The notes under the pieces are model-generated. The model searched no databases. It was not told the DNA's origin and was given only the letters and a program-made list of their open reading frames with translations. 64,000 bases of DNA from contig JBITNC010000001.1 in assembly GCA_050084985.1 (NCBI GenBank), positions 80,104,001 through 80,168,000 of the forward strand. Reading direction: 5' to 3'. Every line of letters starts with the position of its first letter. The first letter of the stretch is position 1. Made by a program: the position numbers and the translations under genes. Below, one piece after another: positions 21,641 to 32,610 of this stretch. This stretch comes from Nageia nagi. Taxonomy: Eukaryota > Pinophyta.

Positions 21641-24600
21641 TAGGTTACTTAGAATGAAGGTTGTATGAGATATAATATTATTCCATCAAAAAATCTAGCC
21701 TAAAGTCCCATTAATATGAAGAATTGGACTCTAAATATTGTAGGTGTGCATGATCATCATAAGGTTCTTGAGAAATAAAGTGTTTAAGTAAAATAATGAA
21801 TGATGTTGATAAGTTATATGTGCAGAAAATGAAATAGAAAGTAAAATTGGATCATATTCAATTATAGTAATGTGAGAAATAAGAAGAACAAAGTAGAAGT
21901 TAAAAAATGGATAAATTAAAATTTAGAATGATTAGAAAGTATAGAAAGATCGAGTCTTTTAAAGACTATAGCATATCCTACTTAGTAGTTAGACCATATG
22001 AACTAGCTCGATTAATAAAAGTATATAGGAATAGAGAAAGAATTAGGATCACTTAACTTGAATTTTTTCTTATGAAGAATCACACTTATTTTTCCCTAAG
22101 ATTCTAATGCATGGGAAGGAGTCCAATTTTTTCATGTAGCTTTTAAACCATATTGAAATCTCATAAAAAACCCATGTAACATAAGGCATGGAGAAAGAAA
22201 GATAATTCCATAACTTGCTCCTATCAATAGCATGGTTTGAAACATAAATAATGATAATGGTAAAAGACTATCCACCAATCTCTAACAATGTTTAACTGAC
22301 TTGATTTGAAATATCAACTCCCTATGTAACAACATTCCCTTCTAACATAAGGGGAAATGAAAGTGACAACTGACAACATAGTAATTCTTGCTCAACCAAA
22401 AAAAACTAGCCACTTTGAATAATGAAATCAAATATCTTAAACTTCCTATAAGCACATGACATCAAAATTACCATGCAAGTAACTAACAATTGATATTTGG
22501 ATCTTAACCATATATTTTTGAACGAGGTTCATCAATCCTTTTATATTCTATGATATAAATATTATTGATGTTGATCAAGGTTCATAAACTTTTTGACATC
22601 CTCATTATCATTAAGCTCCTTAAGTAAATGAAAATTGCTAAGAAATCATTCTCTACTCTCGTGTAAATTTTGTTCAATGTCCTTAACGAAATAAAAATTA
22701 CTAAAAAATCATTATCCGTGAGGTTAGTAGCACCACCTAAAGTTCATCGAGAGTATGCAATCTTGTCCACTTTGGAGAGGCAATGCTTCCAGTTACACTT
22801 TTAAGATGTTCTATCCAAGTTAGAGTTATTCCAAAACCTAATCATACACCTTGTACAAAGTAGAGGTTTGGGGACCCAACTTATTGGTAGCTAACTAGAC
22901 ATCGATAGAGAGGATCTTGATCACTTTCCTATCATGCCTCATCTAGAGTAAGAGGATAGTCCCACACCCTATTATCCTTGTGGAATTTGAATTCCATCCT
23001 TTTTTGGTTTGGGCCCTCACTTACATAGTCCTCTTCTTCATCGTATTCATAGTTTATCTCCTCATGGAAGTGGTTTTGATAGATTCCTAGTTAGAGCCTT
23101 TGTTTCCTCAATCAACTTGTCCACCTATGGTTACCATTGATGCTAGTTCATCGAGGTCTCCGAGATGCTTTCAAGATTTAGTTTCACATCAGATAATCTA
23201 CCTTTAACGCATGCAGTTTCCCCATACACAAAAATAACCTCCCTCATAATGATCTGTAAGACTATCTATAGATCTTATATTCAAGTTACTTAGGTGTCTC
23301 CCTCATAATGTTGATGCCCATACTAAACCATTATGCTCTTGATTACCCCCAGTTAGATAAGGGTTGATCTAGCCACCTGGATACATCAACTTGCATCTTC
23401 CTCTCAACTTGAGATTAGCCCTTGGTTAGTTTCAAGTTTGTTCACACCAGTTGAGGATCAAGAAAGGCCACCACATATATAGAAACCTTCTATTCTATCG
23501 CCTTTTCTCTCTTGAGATTGAGTTCAAGATCTATTTCATTTTTTGATGTCTAATTTACTATGAGATCTGAGGATGCTATTATTATCCTTTTTGAGACTCA
23601 TAGCTCTCTAAGCACATTCATTTGTTATCTTGATTAGCGATGTTTAACTCTATACTTTCAAGATGCCCTCTTCTTATAGCAATAAATTTTAGCTCAGGCT
23701 CAGCAACCACTTGGGGATAGAATCATCACATCCTTTTTCTATGCCTCTTCTCCTAAGTGAGCTCATAGGAGACATCAGGAGGAGCACCTGCATCCACCAC
23801 ATCAGACTAGGATACATACATAGAGCATAGAGGATCCTTCATTGATGCATTGGATCACAACCCTCTTCTCCTCCACTAGCAGTATCATAGACACATTCCA
23901 TAGTGATCATGCTTGAGCTCTCCTTAAAGTAGAGAGTAGCATTGTACACTCCTTCCAATGAGGTCCATAGCAACATTCCCTAGGGAGCCTTAGTTTCTAT
24001 ATCCCTCCTTTCTTTTAGGATTAGGATTCTCTTGTATGGTTGTAGTTGTTTATTCTTTTATATTTTCTTTATATGCATCCACTAGAATCTTATTGGCTTC
24101 ATTTACATGATTGTACTTTCTAGTCCCATTGACTTCTTTTGGTTACCCAAGGATATTAATATACTTTATTTATTTATTTCTTTCTTTCTCACATCAATGT
24201 ATGTGAGTGATGACATGTAGAGAAAGAATTATCATTAGGCTAAGTATGAAAGAAACCAATTCCTCAAGTGAACCTGAAAAAGGGACGAGTTGAGAATCTA
24301 TATGAGTAGAATTACTTCATGTATCAAATGCAACTGTAGAGGTGAATGGTGTACATTATGGAGAAATCATCATTGGTTGCAATGATAAAGGGTATTAACT
24401 AATCCCTATCGATGTCTATGAAGGTTAAGTTTCCATAGGTTTCTTATTTCCTTAATTCATATTATTTGCCATAGTAGTCTATTCTTCTTTACTTCCTTAA
24501 TTTAAAGGAGTATATATTATAGAAGCAAAGGTTAGCATAGGACCATTACAAGGCTTAATTTTGTATACAATAAGAAGAAAATATTATTTCTTGTACTCCA

Positions 24601-25357
24601 TTAACTTGAAATGATAACATATATTAGGTAAATTAATATACTATGTATTGATAAAAGGTGTTATCACCAACATAGAGCTCAATGTGGTCTTTGAAATGTG
24701 TAGATAAATAAACTTAGAGATAAACCCTTATGTTATAGTGAAAACTATAAAACTTTGATTACTCCATGTAAAAGAGAATTCGTATAGAAATTGAAGAAAG
24801 TACAAATGTGACACCAAAAATCTAAGGAATTCAATCCATATTAGGGATTTAAAGAAATATCATCACTAAAAGTGAATTCATTTCCATTGTTAAAAAATCA
24901 ACAATAAGCTCTAAACATACCAAAAATCATCCTTAAGCCTTATGGAATTGTTGAGCATGCTAAGTATCAATAAATTCAAAAAGACAAAAATATTTTGTTA
25001 ATTTTTGGATATAATCAAATTTGAAACCATAAGGTTTCCATGATTATTGAATCTAATTGTGGATGAATATATCATTTGAGATATAATCAAGGAAATAACA
25101 TATCAAAGTACATTCTTCAAACCATTGATATGTAGAGTTAAAATCAAATAAGTAAATGATAAAATTAGGATAAGAACCATTATCTCATGATACATCTTCA
25201 ACATGAACTTTTGGGGTCATTTTAATCTAGCCATTCCAAGCTTTGATAACTTCATACGGGGGATCATAGTTAGAAAATGGTAAATAACATGTGCAAAAAT
25301 ACAAGGGGTATTTTTAATATCTAGTTAAACTAGAGGCATATCGGTAAGTATTTTATA
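21641..25357. other. Unassigned repeat-poor debris
   Basis: I see no confident gene in these 3.7 kb. The minus strand between about 23960 and 23500 gives short protein-like stretches (for example YNATLYFKESSSMITMECVY and ELKFIAIRRGHLESIELN) separated by stops. These could be the acidic or coiled tail of an old transposon protein, but I cannot name it. The remainder is AT-rich sequence without repeats that I could pair. Confidence 0.4.
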
Positions 25358-25527
25358 AGGGGAGGGGTATTTTTAAAAAAGGGGAGGGGATAGGGTAATT
25401 TAAAAAATGGGAGGTGGGATGGTGTGGAGGGAAATGGGGTGCATAATTGAGGGTGGGGGATTGGGTAGGAGGTGGTAAATTTGAAAATAGGGGGTTTAAT
25501 AAATTTAAAGGGGAGGTGGTAAAATTA
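25358..25527 (+). other. G-rich, C-depleted tract
   Basis: About 170 bp in which the plus strand carries many runs of three to five G (ggggagggg, ggggagggga, gggtgggggatt, gggggttt) and almost no C. The strand asymmetry and run spacing suit G-quadruplex formation on the plus strand. The 68-codon minus-strand frame here (Pro, Leu and Asn only) is a by-product. Confidence 0.7.
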
Positions 25528-25974
25528 TTTTGAAGGCTTTCTAGTAAGTGACCTGTCATGTGACTTTAGCATAAGTTGAAGCTATCATTTGATAGGTTTT
25601 CATAGAATAGATGGTACAACACAACCTTAAGTGGATTTCATGCTCATTTTTCATAATAATACTAATAGCATACATTTATTAAATCCAAAGAAAATCTATA
25701 GTATGATGGAAGAAAGAAAGTGGAACAATTTTTCTATTTATATATCATGTCAAAATAATATCATTTTTTATTTTTCAACTTTAATTTTTTAAATTAAAAT
25801 TTACTTTATTAATATATATTATTTTTAGCTTCCTAGATTTTAGTGTTTGCATATCCTTTTTGGTTAGGAGAGTAAGAATTTATATTTTATAAGAATTTAT
25901 TTTAGCTTAGCTACTCTAATTGAAGGGTATCTATTCCCTAAAATTCACTCAAGGCTTGCACCCAACCTTGTTCA

Positions 25975-26280
25975 CACATATCACATCGACATCATTTGAG
26001 TTATGAGTAACTTTTGGAAGAAATATGATTTGAACTTGCACCTTCTACTTTTTAACTTATCTGCACATATCATATCAACCGATAGGATTTGAGCTATGAG
26101 TAAATTTTAGAAGAAATAGGATTTGAACTTACACCTCCTACTTTTGATATTATATGAACATATCATATCCACCAACAGAATTTGAACTATGAGCAACTTA
26201 TTAAAAGAAATGGGATTTAAATTTGCACCTCCTACTTCTCAATAGTTTTCAATTACCCCTAGCCACCAACTCATCTAAAA
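25975..26280 (-). repeat. Triplicated tRNA-like (SINE-like) unit of about 91-95 bp
   Basis: Three head-to-tail copies each contain a block read on the plus strand as 'gaaatrggatttgaacttgcacctcctact'. On the minus strand this contains GTTCAAATCC, a match to the pol III B box (GGTTCGAnTCC). The last unit also has ttggtggctagggg, resembling an A box. A tRNA-derived SINE whose tail part was tandemly amplified is the simplest reading. Confidence 0.5.
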
Positions 26281-26619
26281 TTCTCTCATAAGTAATAAGT
26301 CTTACAAAAATATTATTATCTTCACAATATTCATTTAGATACTTGTGAAATTCATAAAAAAAGGGAAGTAAAAAAAAAAAACTAATTACATTAAAAAGTT
26401 AGGAATAAAAATTATAATATATTGAACATCCCATATAATTTACTTCACATATCTTATATTAGATAAATAAATTGAAATATCTAACAATAACTAATGATAA
26501 TTGAAATATAATCACACTTTGTATAGAAACTAAATATTATGTAAATATTTTTTGTGAAAAGGATATTATATTAAAAATAAAGTCTTAACAACAAAAGAGT
26601 GTGGGTGGCCATGTCACAC

Positions 26620-27760
26620 CCCAAGTATCACACTAAACCTAATAATAGGTCAGGAAATCACAAAAAAGGATCCCGAAATATAACTACTAGCCTCAACCAA
26701 AGAAAAGATAATGATTACAAATATTCTAAATGACTTCCCTCATTCGTTGTGGTGAGAGTACCTAGCCAAGTCCTTATCCTCGAGCTCTAAAACCATGGTG
26801 TTCTAGTCATTAGATGGGATATGTTATCCCAAACATCATTTTCCCTATAAGATATACTCTCTTGAGTAGGTACATTCTCTTCATCATCATCTTAAGGCCA
26901 CCTAACCATTAGTTATGATGGTGACAGTGGAAACAACCAACCAGAATATGCATTAGGCATCATAACTCCCTATCCACTCCACACAAGTGCTGCAACTAGC
27001 ATTGAGGGATGTGCCACCCACACATCATGCTGGTGGAAAGATATAGCACTTGGATCATTAACCTTCTATCATGGGGATTGGGACTAATGAAGATTAGAGC
27101 TAGAAACTCCTGAGTGAGATGGGTTATTAGGAGGTACTCAAGTCACTCTGCAAGGAGCACTTATCCAATAATCTAGAAGAGACTCGAAGTTCTCCACATC
27201 ATGGATGACTTTGGTAACATCTAGTTTGACCTTTTTAATTTGGTATTGAATATGTAATAAGACATCATGAAATATGATTAGCTTATCAACTAGCATAAAA
27301 TTTAGAGATGGCTCTTCCTATTTAAAAATTATGCTATTTCAATTTTTTCACACATGAAAAAGTAAGCTGACTCTGAACATGTGCCATAGTTTACGCAATG
27401 GATACGTGAAAGGAAGAGGATCACCAAGTAAAGCATACTATCAGGAAAATGTAGAAGCCAACTATGGAGCACAAAGAGAGGCTATCCAATCCTAAGCCTT
27501 ATAAATCCTAAGGTAAGACTAAAAAGGATGCATAGTAGATTCAAAAGCTTGGCAAAATGAACACTTGGGGTTAGAAACTCCAAGATGAACTAGCCATGGA
27601 CCTAAAGCCAATACTTAGCACAAGAGACTCCAAGCAAACAAATTCTTTTTAGGTTCCAAGTATGATTCCCAAGCTATTTAAAACCTTAACTTCCAATGAC
27701 CAAAACTAGAAATTAAGTCCCATGTGATATTAAAATAGGAACTGAAGGAAAGGATGGGGA
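26620..27760 (-). mobile_element. LINE 3' part with zinc-binding RT domain
   Basis: The minus strand at about 27645-27440 reads AWSLLC, then after a stop VLALGPWLVHLGVSNP and KCSFCQAFESTMHPF, then DWIASLC. This is the plant LINE zf-RVT block, with the CxxC...H spacing and the 'GVSNP.C..C' core. Stops after every 10-40 codons show decay. It belongs to LINE-type retroposons, and I cannot tell whether it is the same family as copies A, B and D because different regions survive. Confidence 0.75.
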
Positions 27761-27764
27761 AATT

Positions 27765-28050
27765 CTCTATATCTTCTAAAAATAAAAAAAATAATATACA
27801 TAAAAATAAGAGTTTTCAATGAGTTTCACATAAACAAATTACCTATTTTTATGTTTATTAATTTTTTTTTTTAGAAGATATATTTTACATAAAATTTATC
27901 ACGTTATATATTGATCATTTCAAAATTATTTTATGAGAATTTATTTAATAGTTTTTAGCATTAAATATAATTATAATTTTATGATTTATTTATTTTTACA
28001 TTTTTAATTAATTTTTTTTTATAACATAAATTTCAATTTGATATTTTATT
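27765..28050. other. Very AT-rich spacer
   Basis: Long A and T runs with no coding signal. Confidence 0.6.
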
Positions 28051-28298
28051 TATATTATTTTTCCATCATTGTAGTATCTTTGGTAGACTTTTTTTACTAT
28101 GAAATAAATACGCAATTTGATATATTTTGAAGAGAAAAACTCAGCAGCAATTTTCCATGAACAACCAAATAAGCCCAATATGGCATATGCAACAAATCTA
28201 ACATTTTGATTTTTTTTACAACTACAAACTAATCTTTGTGAAGGAAAATAAACAAAGTTACATTTAGTTCTGATTCTCATAATAGTTATAGATATGGT

Positions 28299-28505
28299 TT
28301 AAGCCAAAGATCCAAGATCCCCTCTGAATGTTAGTAAGTGGCATATCTTCTTATAGCGAAACTTGGGACCATCCTCATCCAAAACAATATATGCTTTAGA
28401 ATTGCCAGTTTCATGGCAATTTTCCATCTTTAGGGTTGAAAACTCATCTTGGTTTCTAGTATTACTGCAAGATGACAACTTTGCATTAGACAGGATGTTT
28501 GGTCT
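28299..28505 (-). CDS. Candidate terminal exon of an unidentified gene
   Basis: On the minus strand a good 3' splice site (pyrimidine-rich stretch ending tttggacag) is followed by an open phase of 68 codons to a TAA at 28299-28301. The peptide begins RPNILSNAKLSSCSNTRNQD and ends KICHLLTFRGDLGSLA, with an acidic/basic middle containing YIVLDEDGPKFRYKK. Downstream the sequence looks like a plant 3' UTR. I do not recognise the family and cannot place upstream exons with confidence. A short possible exon lies at about 28700-28590. It could equally be chance or a pseudogene fragment. Confidence 0.3.
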   Translation of the reverse strand, partial: RPNILSNAKLSSCSNTRNQDEFSTLKMENCHETGNSKAYIVLDEDGPKFRYKKICHLLTFRGDLGSLA

Positions 28506-28509
28506 CTGT

Positions 28510-29455
28510 CCAAATGAAACAGTGTATGATAAAAGTAATTAGGGTCTATAATATGGATTCAATGAATTTCCCGAAAAAAAAAAAGTAAACAATTCTTATC
28601 CTTCTCTAATATTTTTGCAGGGAAAGAGCCACTGCTTTTATGAATTGTATCAACTCTTGTTTCCTTGTCTCCCCCAAAATTTGCCACCAGAAAACAACAA
28701 ATGTCATTGAAAACTGAAACTAGGTGTATGCAAGTATTTTTTTTTTCTCACAACCATGTCTCCCCCAACATTAATTAAGCTTGAATAATGAAAAATGAAA
28801 CAAATTTAACAAAAAAATGAAATCTTTAATCAAACTTCTTCTGGAAATAGGTTATGTACAAGAAACAAATATATATAGAGGAAAACAAGTACATCACATT
28901 GGCCTTTCACAAGTCATGCTAGACAAATGCATTTCAAATTTGAAAGCTATTGTTCTTTACAGCAAATCATAAGGAAAAGAAGAAAATATCAAGAACCAGA
29001 GATTGCACATGTCCATACTGCATATAACAGAAAGTGAAATAAGCTAGTGTGGAGCAGTCAAAACTCAAAAGTAAAAGATTAACCTTAAATCATATAATTG
29101 ATATAGAAAGTCTCTGGTAATGCTCCTTCTGTTAAGGACATCAGAACCATCATTACTTGCAGATGAAGGAAAACTATTAAAAAATTTCATTCCCATAATT
29201 TTTTCAGCTTCACTCCAGAACCATGAAGAATTTAGAATACTAATATAAATTTATATGTTCTATATGGTTTGCAAATATATTAGAATAAGTCTCGAAGTTT
29301 CAAAGATTAGTTTTAATATATATGTTGTATATGGTTTTCTGCAATATTGATGGCATTGCATCGAACGACGAATAGAGCTTTCTAGAGGAGAAGCTAAGAA
29401 GGCTGGTGAATGGTTGAGTCCATTTTCCTTTCCTTATCCCAAGATTATGACTCTT
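28510..29455. other. Non-coding stretch
   Basis: Possible intron or spacer. It is AT-rich with no repeat pairs or clear frames, apart from the weak exon-like stretch noted at about 28590-28700 on the minus strand. Confidence 0.4.
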
Positions 29456-30110
29456 TTGTGCACTCTTGAAGGGTAATATTTGTCTTAAGCTTGTTGATCC
29501 GCCTTCTGTTAGAACTTCATGATCTATTGAACTTCTGTGAGGCCTACAGGGGAACTCGCAAATTATCTCAAGGGCAAGCTCATGTTTCTCAAACTGATGG
29601 AGGTCAATCTCAAGGTAAGAGCAAGGCCAAGAAGAAGAAAGGAAAGTGCAATAAGAATCCAACTGCAAGTCAAAATGATAAATCAATCCAAATCCACAGA
29701 TATTGGGAAGGATAAGGGTAAAAGAAAGAGGGCATTCTCCTATAGAGGCAAGCTTGGTCATGAGGAAAGTTAGGGAAATCCTAGTGATAAAGTCATTAAT
29801 AAGAATGCAAATGATGCTTGTTTGTCAGTCTAGGGGGTCAGTGATGTATGGCTTCTAAGGAAGGTTATTTTAGGAATGTGTATTATGTTCCTGATTAACA
29901 AATAAGCTACCATGTGTATCAACTCGTTTCAGGTGGAAACAAAAGTAAGAGTTTCTTCATGAAAAATCTCGTCAAGGATTCCTAGGATGGCTGTAAGATT
30001 ATTGCAAAAGGTGCTATTGATTACCTGATCTTCTAGCCTATCACTCTTTAATTTTATGTCTGAAAAAGTTCCTTCAACTGTGGGAGACTCGCAAGCTGAT
30101 GGCTCTTGTA
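29456..30110 (+). pseudogene. Copia gag-protease fragment
   Basis: The plus strand from 29560 gives a Lys-rich gag linker (KSKAKKKKGKCNKN), then a zinc-knuckle relic SYRGKLGHEES in which the Cys residues are largely lost. Near 29860-30040 it gives FRNVYYVP, QLVSGGNKSKSFF, VKDS and IIAKGAIDYLIF. This last block is the standard copia protease tail ('vl.VP.l..NLlSv.qL...G..v.f....c.i.d...g..ia.G...ggLY.L'). The fragment belongs to a different copia lineage from A and B. No LTRs are visible nearby. Confidence 0.6.
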
Positions 30111-31244
30111 AGGGTTCAACTTAAATAAAGGGGCTGACAAAATGTTAATCTTTAACAGAATTGTCCACATGCTTGCTCCCATCTTGAATTTTGGAACGAT
30201 TTTGCATCCTATGGGCTCTGCACCCAACAGGGAAACTCAGCACAAAGCAAGTCTTAATTGTAACTGTAACTTTACTCGGATAGAAAATTAAAATTGTTTT
30301 ACATGAAACTGTCTAAGCAAGAATAGTGATTTTGGAGATATTGCACTGAGAATCCAAACCATACATATGGAATTCATACTCGATAGTGCACAGAGAATTC
30401 AAACCATAGATGATGCACAAAATGACCTGTCGAAGCCTATAATTTTTCGATCTACTATAAAAGACATCATTTCGACTGGTACAATCAAATATTGCATATT
30501 TCTTTGATCTAAGCTTCCCTGCATTCAATTTAATAAAATATTTGTATACCTCATAGAGTTCTTCATAAAAGGACCCAGAACAAAAGATCGCCGCTATAGA
30601 TGCAGAACTATTGACGAGTCACAAATCCAAATTCGCTGGACTGCAAATTGCTATGGTATTGAAAATTTAAAAATTAAGAAATTGCACAATAAACATGCAC
30701 GGAAATTTGAAATCCCCAGGACTCCAAGAAGACCGAGAGTCAGGAGACTCAGGACCCCAATTAACCGCTGCCAACTGATCCACTGCTAGTTTACAAATTA
30801 TAATACCCTACATGCGTATACTATTAATAATTATTGCTAATTTGCTACTTATTACACCACTTCAGACTCCAGCCAATCCAAAGTTAAAACTCATCAAATC
30901 ATTAGTAAAAATCTATTAAAAAAATTATATACAATATATATAAATGCATTCACATGTAAAATTTACGATTTTTTTTTTTTTAAATAACAAGTAAATCTAG
31001 GGTCAATAAAAAAAACAAAACCATATTTTAAGGTTTCAGCGTCTACAGACCGTCAAATTCCAGCCGCTTGGTAGTCTTAACAGCCTTTGACTTAGGCGTT
31101 GTTATAAAACCACAACGATAATATTACCAAGCAAATCACATTTCCCACAATTAATACAATAAATACTTGAGGAGACTAGATTATACACCCTCGTCACATC
31201 TCCTCAACAATATTTAATAAGAAAGTTTGAGCAAGCGGCAAAAT
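30111..31244. other. 3' flank of the dioxygenase gene
   Basis: GC content rises from here to 33700. No second gene is seen. A 44-bp direct repeat (bases about 30337-30368 and 30381-30413, 'gtgcac.gagaatycaaaccata') is present. A poly(A) signal for the minus-strand gene would lie around 31150-31230, where 'aataaa'-like minus-strand motifs occur, but I cannot choose one. Confidence 0.4.
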
Positions 31245-32372
31245 CTATAAACCTGCGTATCTATCGATGAAGGAAGCCTTTTCTTCATCAGAATGCATGC
31301 TCTCCACGAAGGCACGCCTTAATCGGGTGAAGGTGAAAGACCTATAACGTCGTGGATTGTGGTCGTCCACCACTTCGGGAGGAGCCCAAATCTCTTTGTC
31401 ACCTGCAAAATTCACGAAATACGCCACCGATATGCGATCCGTCCATCCTTTGTGAACCACTCGGTGCTCTACGCTTCGTAACCTTCCGTTGCTCCATGCC
31501 TGCACTTGCCCATGCTCCCCTTCATTATTTTATCACCACAAAAACATTACAACAATAACACTTACATCTTTCTCACCTTAAAGGAGTCCGCCATATTGAT
31601 AACAAGTGAGTGGGATTGCGGCTTCACGTTTAACCACGTGCCTTCCTTCGACCGAATCTGGAGGCCGCCTTCATTACCTGTGTAAAGGATGGTAAACAGC
31701 CCGAGATCTGTATGAGCAAAGGAAGCCGCCTCCTCTATTGATTTTCCATCAGAAATAAAGTGATTGATACGCATATAAGACATGCAATTTTGGAAATCAG
31801 ACTCATAGATATGCTCGACGTCCAAATCAAGGATTGCAAGAATGATTTTGGTGATCGTTCGTGCGAGATCTGCCAACAGCAGCGTATATGTCCTAATAGT
31901 TTTGCTGAAACCCGATAGGAGGACTGCATTAGTTTTGAAATCGTATAACAAGAGGATTATATGAGCATACGAAAACAACATACCAGAATAGTGGGTTCCC
32001 GTCTTGTGGCCATATTTTGCTAGATATTTGAAGTACTGAGTCTGAATGAGGTAGGTTGTGGAAGCAGAAGCTCTCCACGCCATTGCTGTTGTTGTAGATA
32101 TTGTTGGGGCCTTCTGTGACAGATCTTTGTTTGTCCTCGGCGGGCATGGCACATAGTTGCCGTACGGCTGACTCTAGGTCTTGAAGAAGAGTTTCTGAAA
32201 TTCCGTGGTTGACAACTCTGAAAAATCCCCATTCTTGGCAAGCACTTTTCACTTTGGCGATGACCTCGTGATAGTGGGCATCGTGAGTCGTTTGTACGAA
32301 GTGTGAAAGGTCAATGAGAGGGAGATCCGCTTCAAGACCAAGATCAGAGGAAGTCTGGAGCGAGGACGGCAT
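31245..32372 (-). CDS. 2-oxoglutarate/Fe(II)-dependent dioxygenase, three exons
   Basis: Exons on the minus strand are 32372-31984, 31904-31577 and 31499-31245. They sum to 972 bases, 323 aa plus stop, in one continuous frame, with GT-AG introns of 79 and 77 bp (GTATGT and GTGAGA donors; tttcag and gtgcag acceptors). ATG at 32372 sits in gccATGccg. The N-terminal DIOX_N domain has PLIDLSHF (18-25) and CQEWGFFRVVNHGI (45-58). The catalytic jelly-roll has iron ligands H194, D196 (FAHTDLGLF) and H251 (SVEHRVV), and R261-x-S263 for the 2-oxoglutarate carboxylate. Length is typical for plant DOXC-class enzymes, soluble and cytosolic, that oxidise small molecules using O2 and 2-oxoglutarate. WSNGRLRSVEHRVV resembles the gibberellin-oxidase/auxin-oxidase group, but the substrate cannot be read. 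It is the only intact gene here. An upstream in-frame ATG at 32465 would add 31 residues without family character, so I reject it. An alternative intron-1 acceptor (tgcag, 20 bases upstream) breaks the frame. Confidence 0.92.
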
Positions 32373-32465
32373 GGCGGAGGATATTTCGTATTCAGATGAA
32401 AGAGAGAAGATACGCCAAACAGAAGAAATTACACGGGAATACCCCACACGATGATTTCTTATCAA

Positions 32466-32610
32466 AGGGTTAATGAACGCAAAGGCTTGGTAGGGGCGGG
32501 ACGGTGCGGGGGGCAGAAGCCTTTCGTTTCCCTCCCTTTGGTCGGGGGCCGCTTCGCCATCCTCGAGAAGCCTTTCGCGCCTCCCTCGTTCTTGACAGTT
32601 GGGGATTAAT
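32466..32610. promoter_or_regulatory. GC-rich block upstream of the dioxygenase
   Basis: This is the most GC-rich stretch of the window, just upstream of the minus-strand gene. The sequence gaagcctttcg followed by a pyrimidine-rich arm (tttccctccc / cgcctccctc) occurs twice, at about 32515 and 32567. It could be promoter or 5' UTR with a CpG-rich duplication. I see no convincing TATA box. Confidence 0.35.

Noticed and set aside
25353-25559. Proline-rich minus-strand frame
   Set aside because: It is the complement of the G-rich tract, and the composition follows from base bias.
32373-32465. Upstream in-frame ATG at 32465 as the dioxygenase start
   Set aside because: The extra 31 residues have no family counterpart, while the ATG at 32372 gives the usual N-terminus and a good context.
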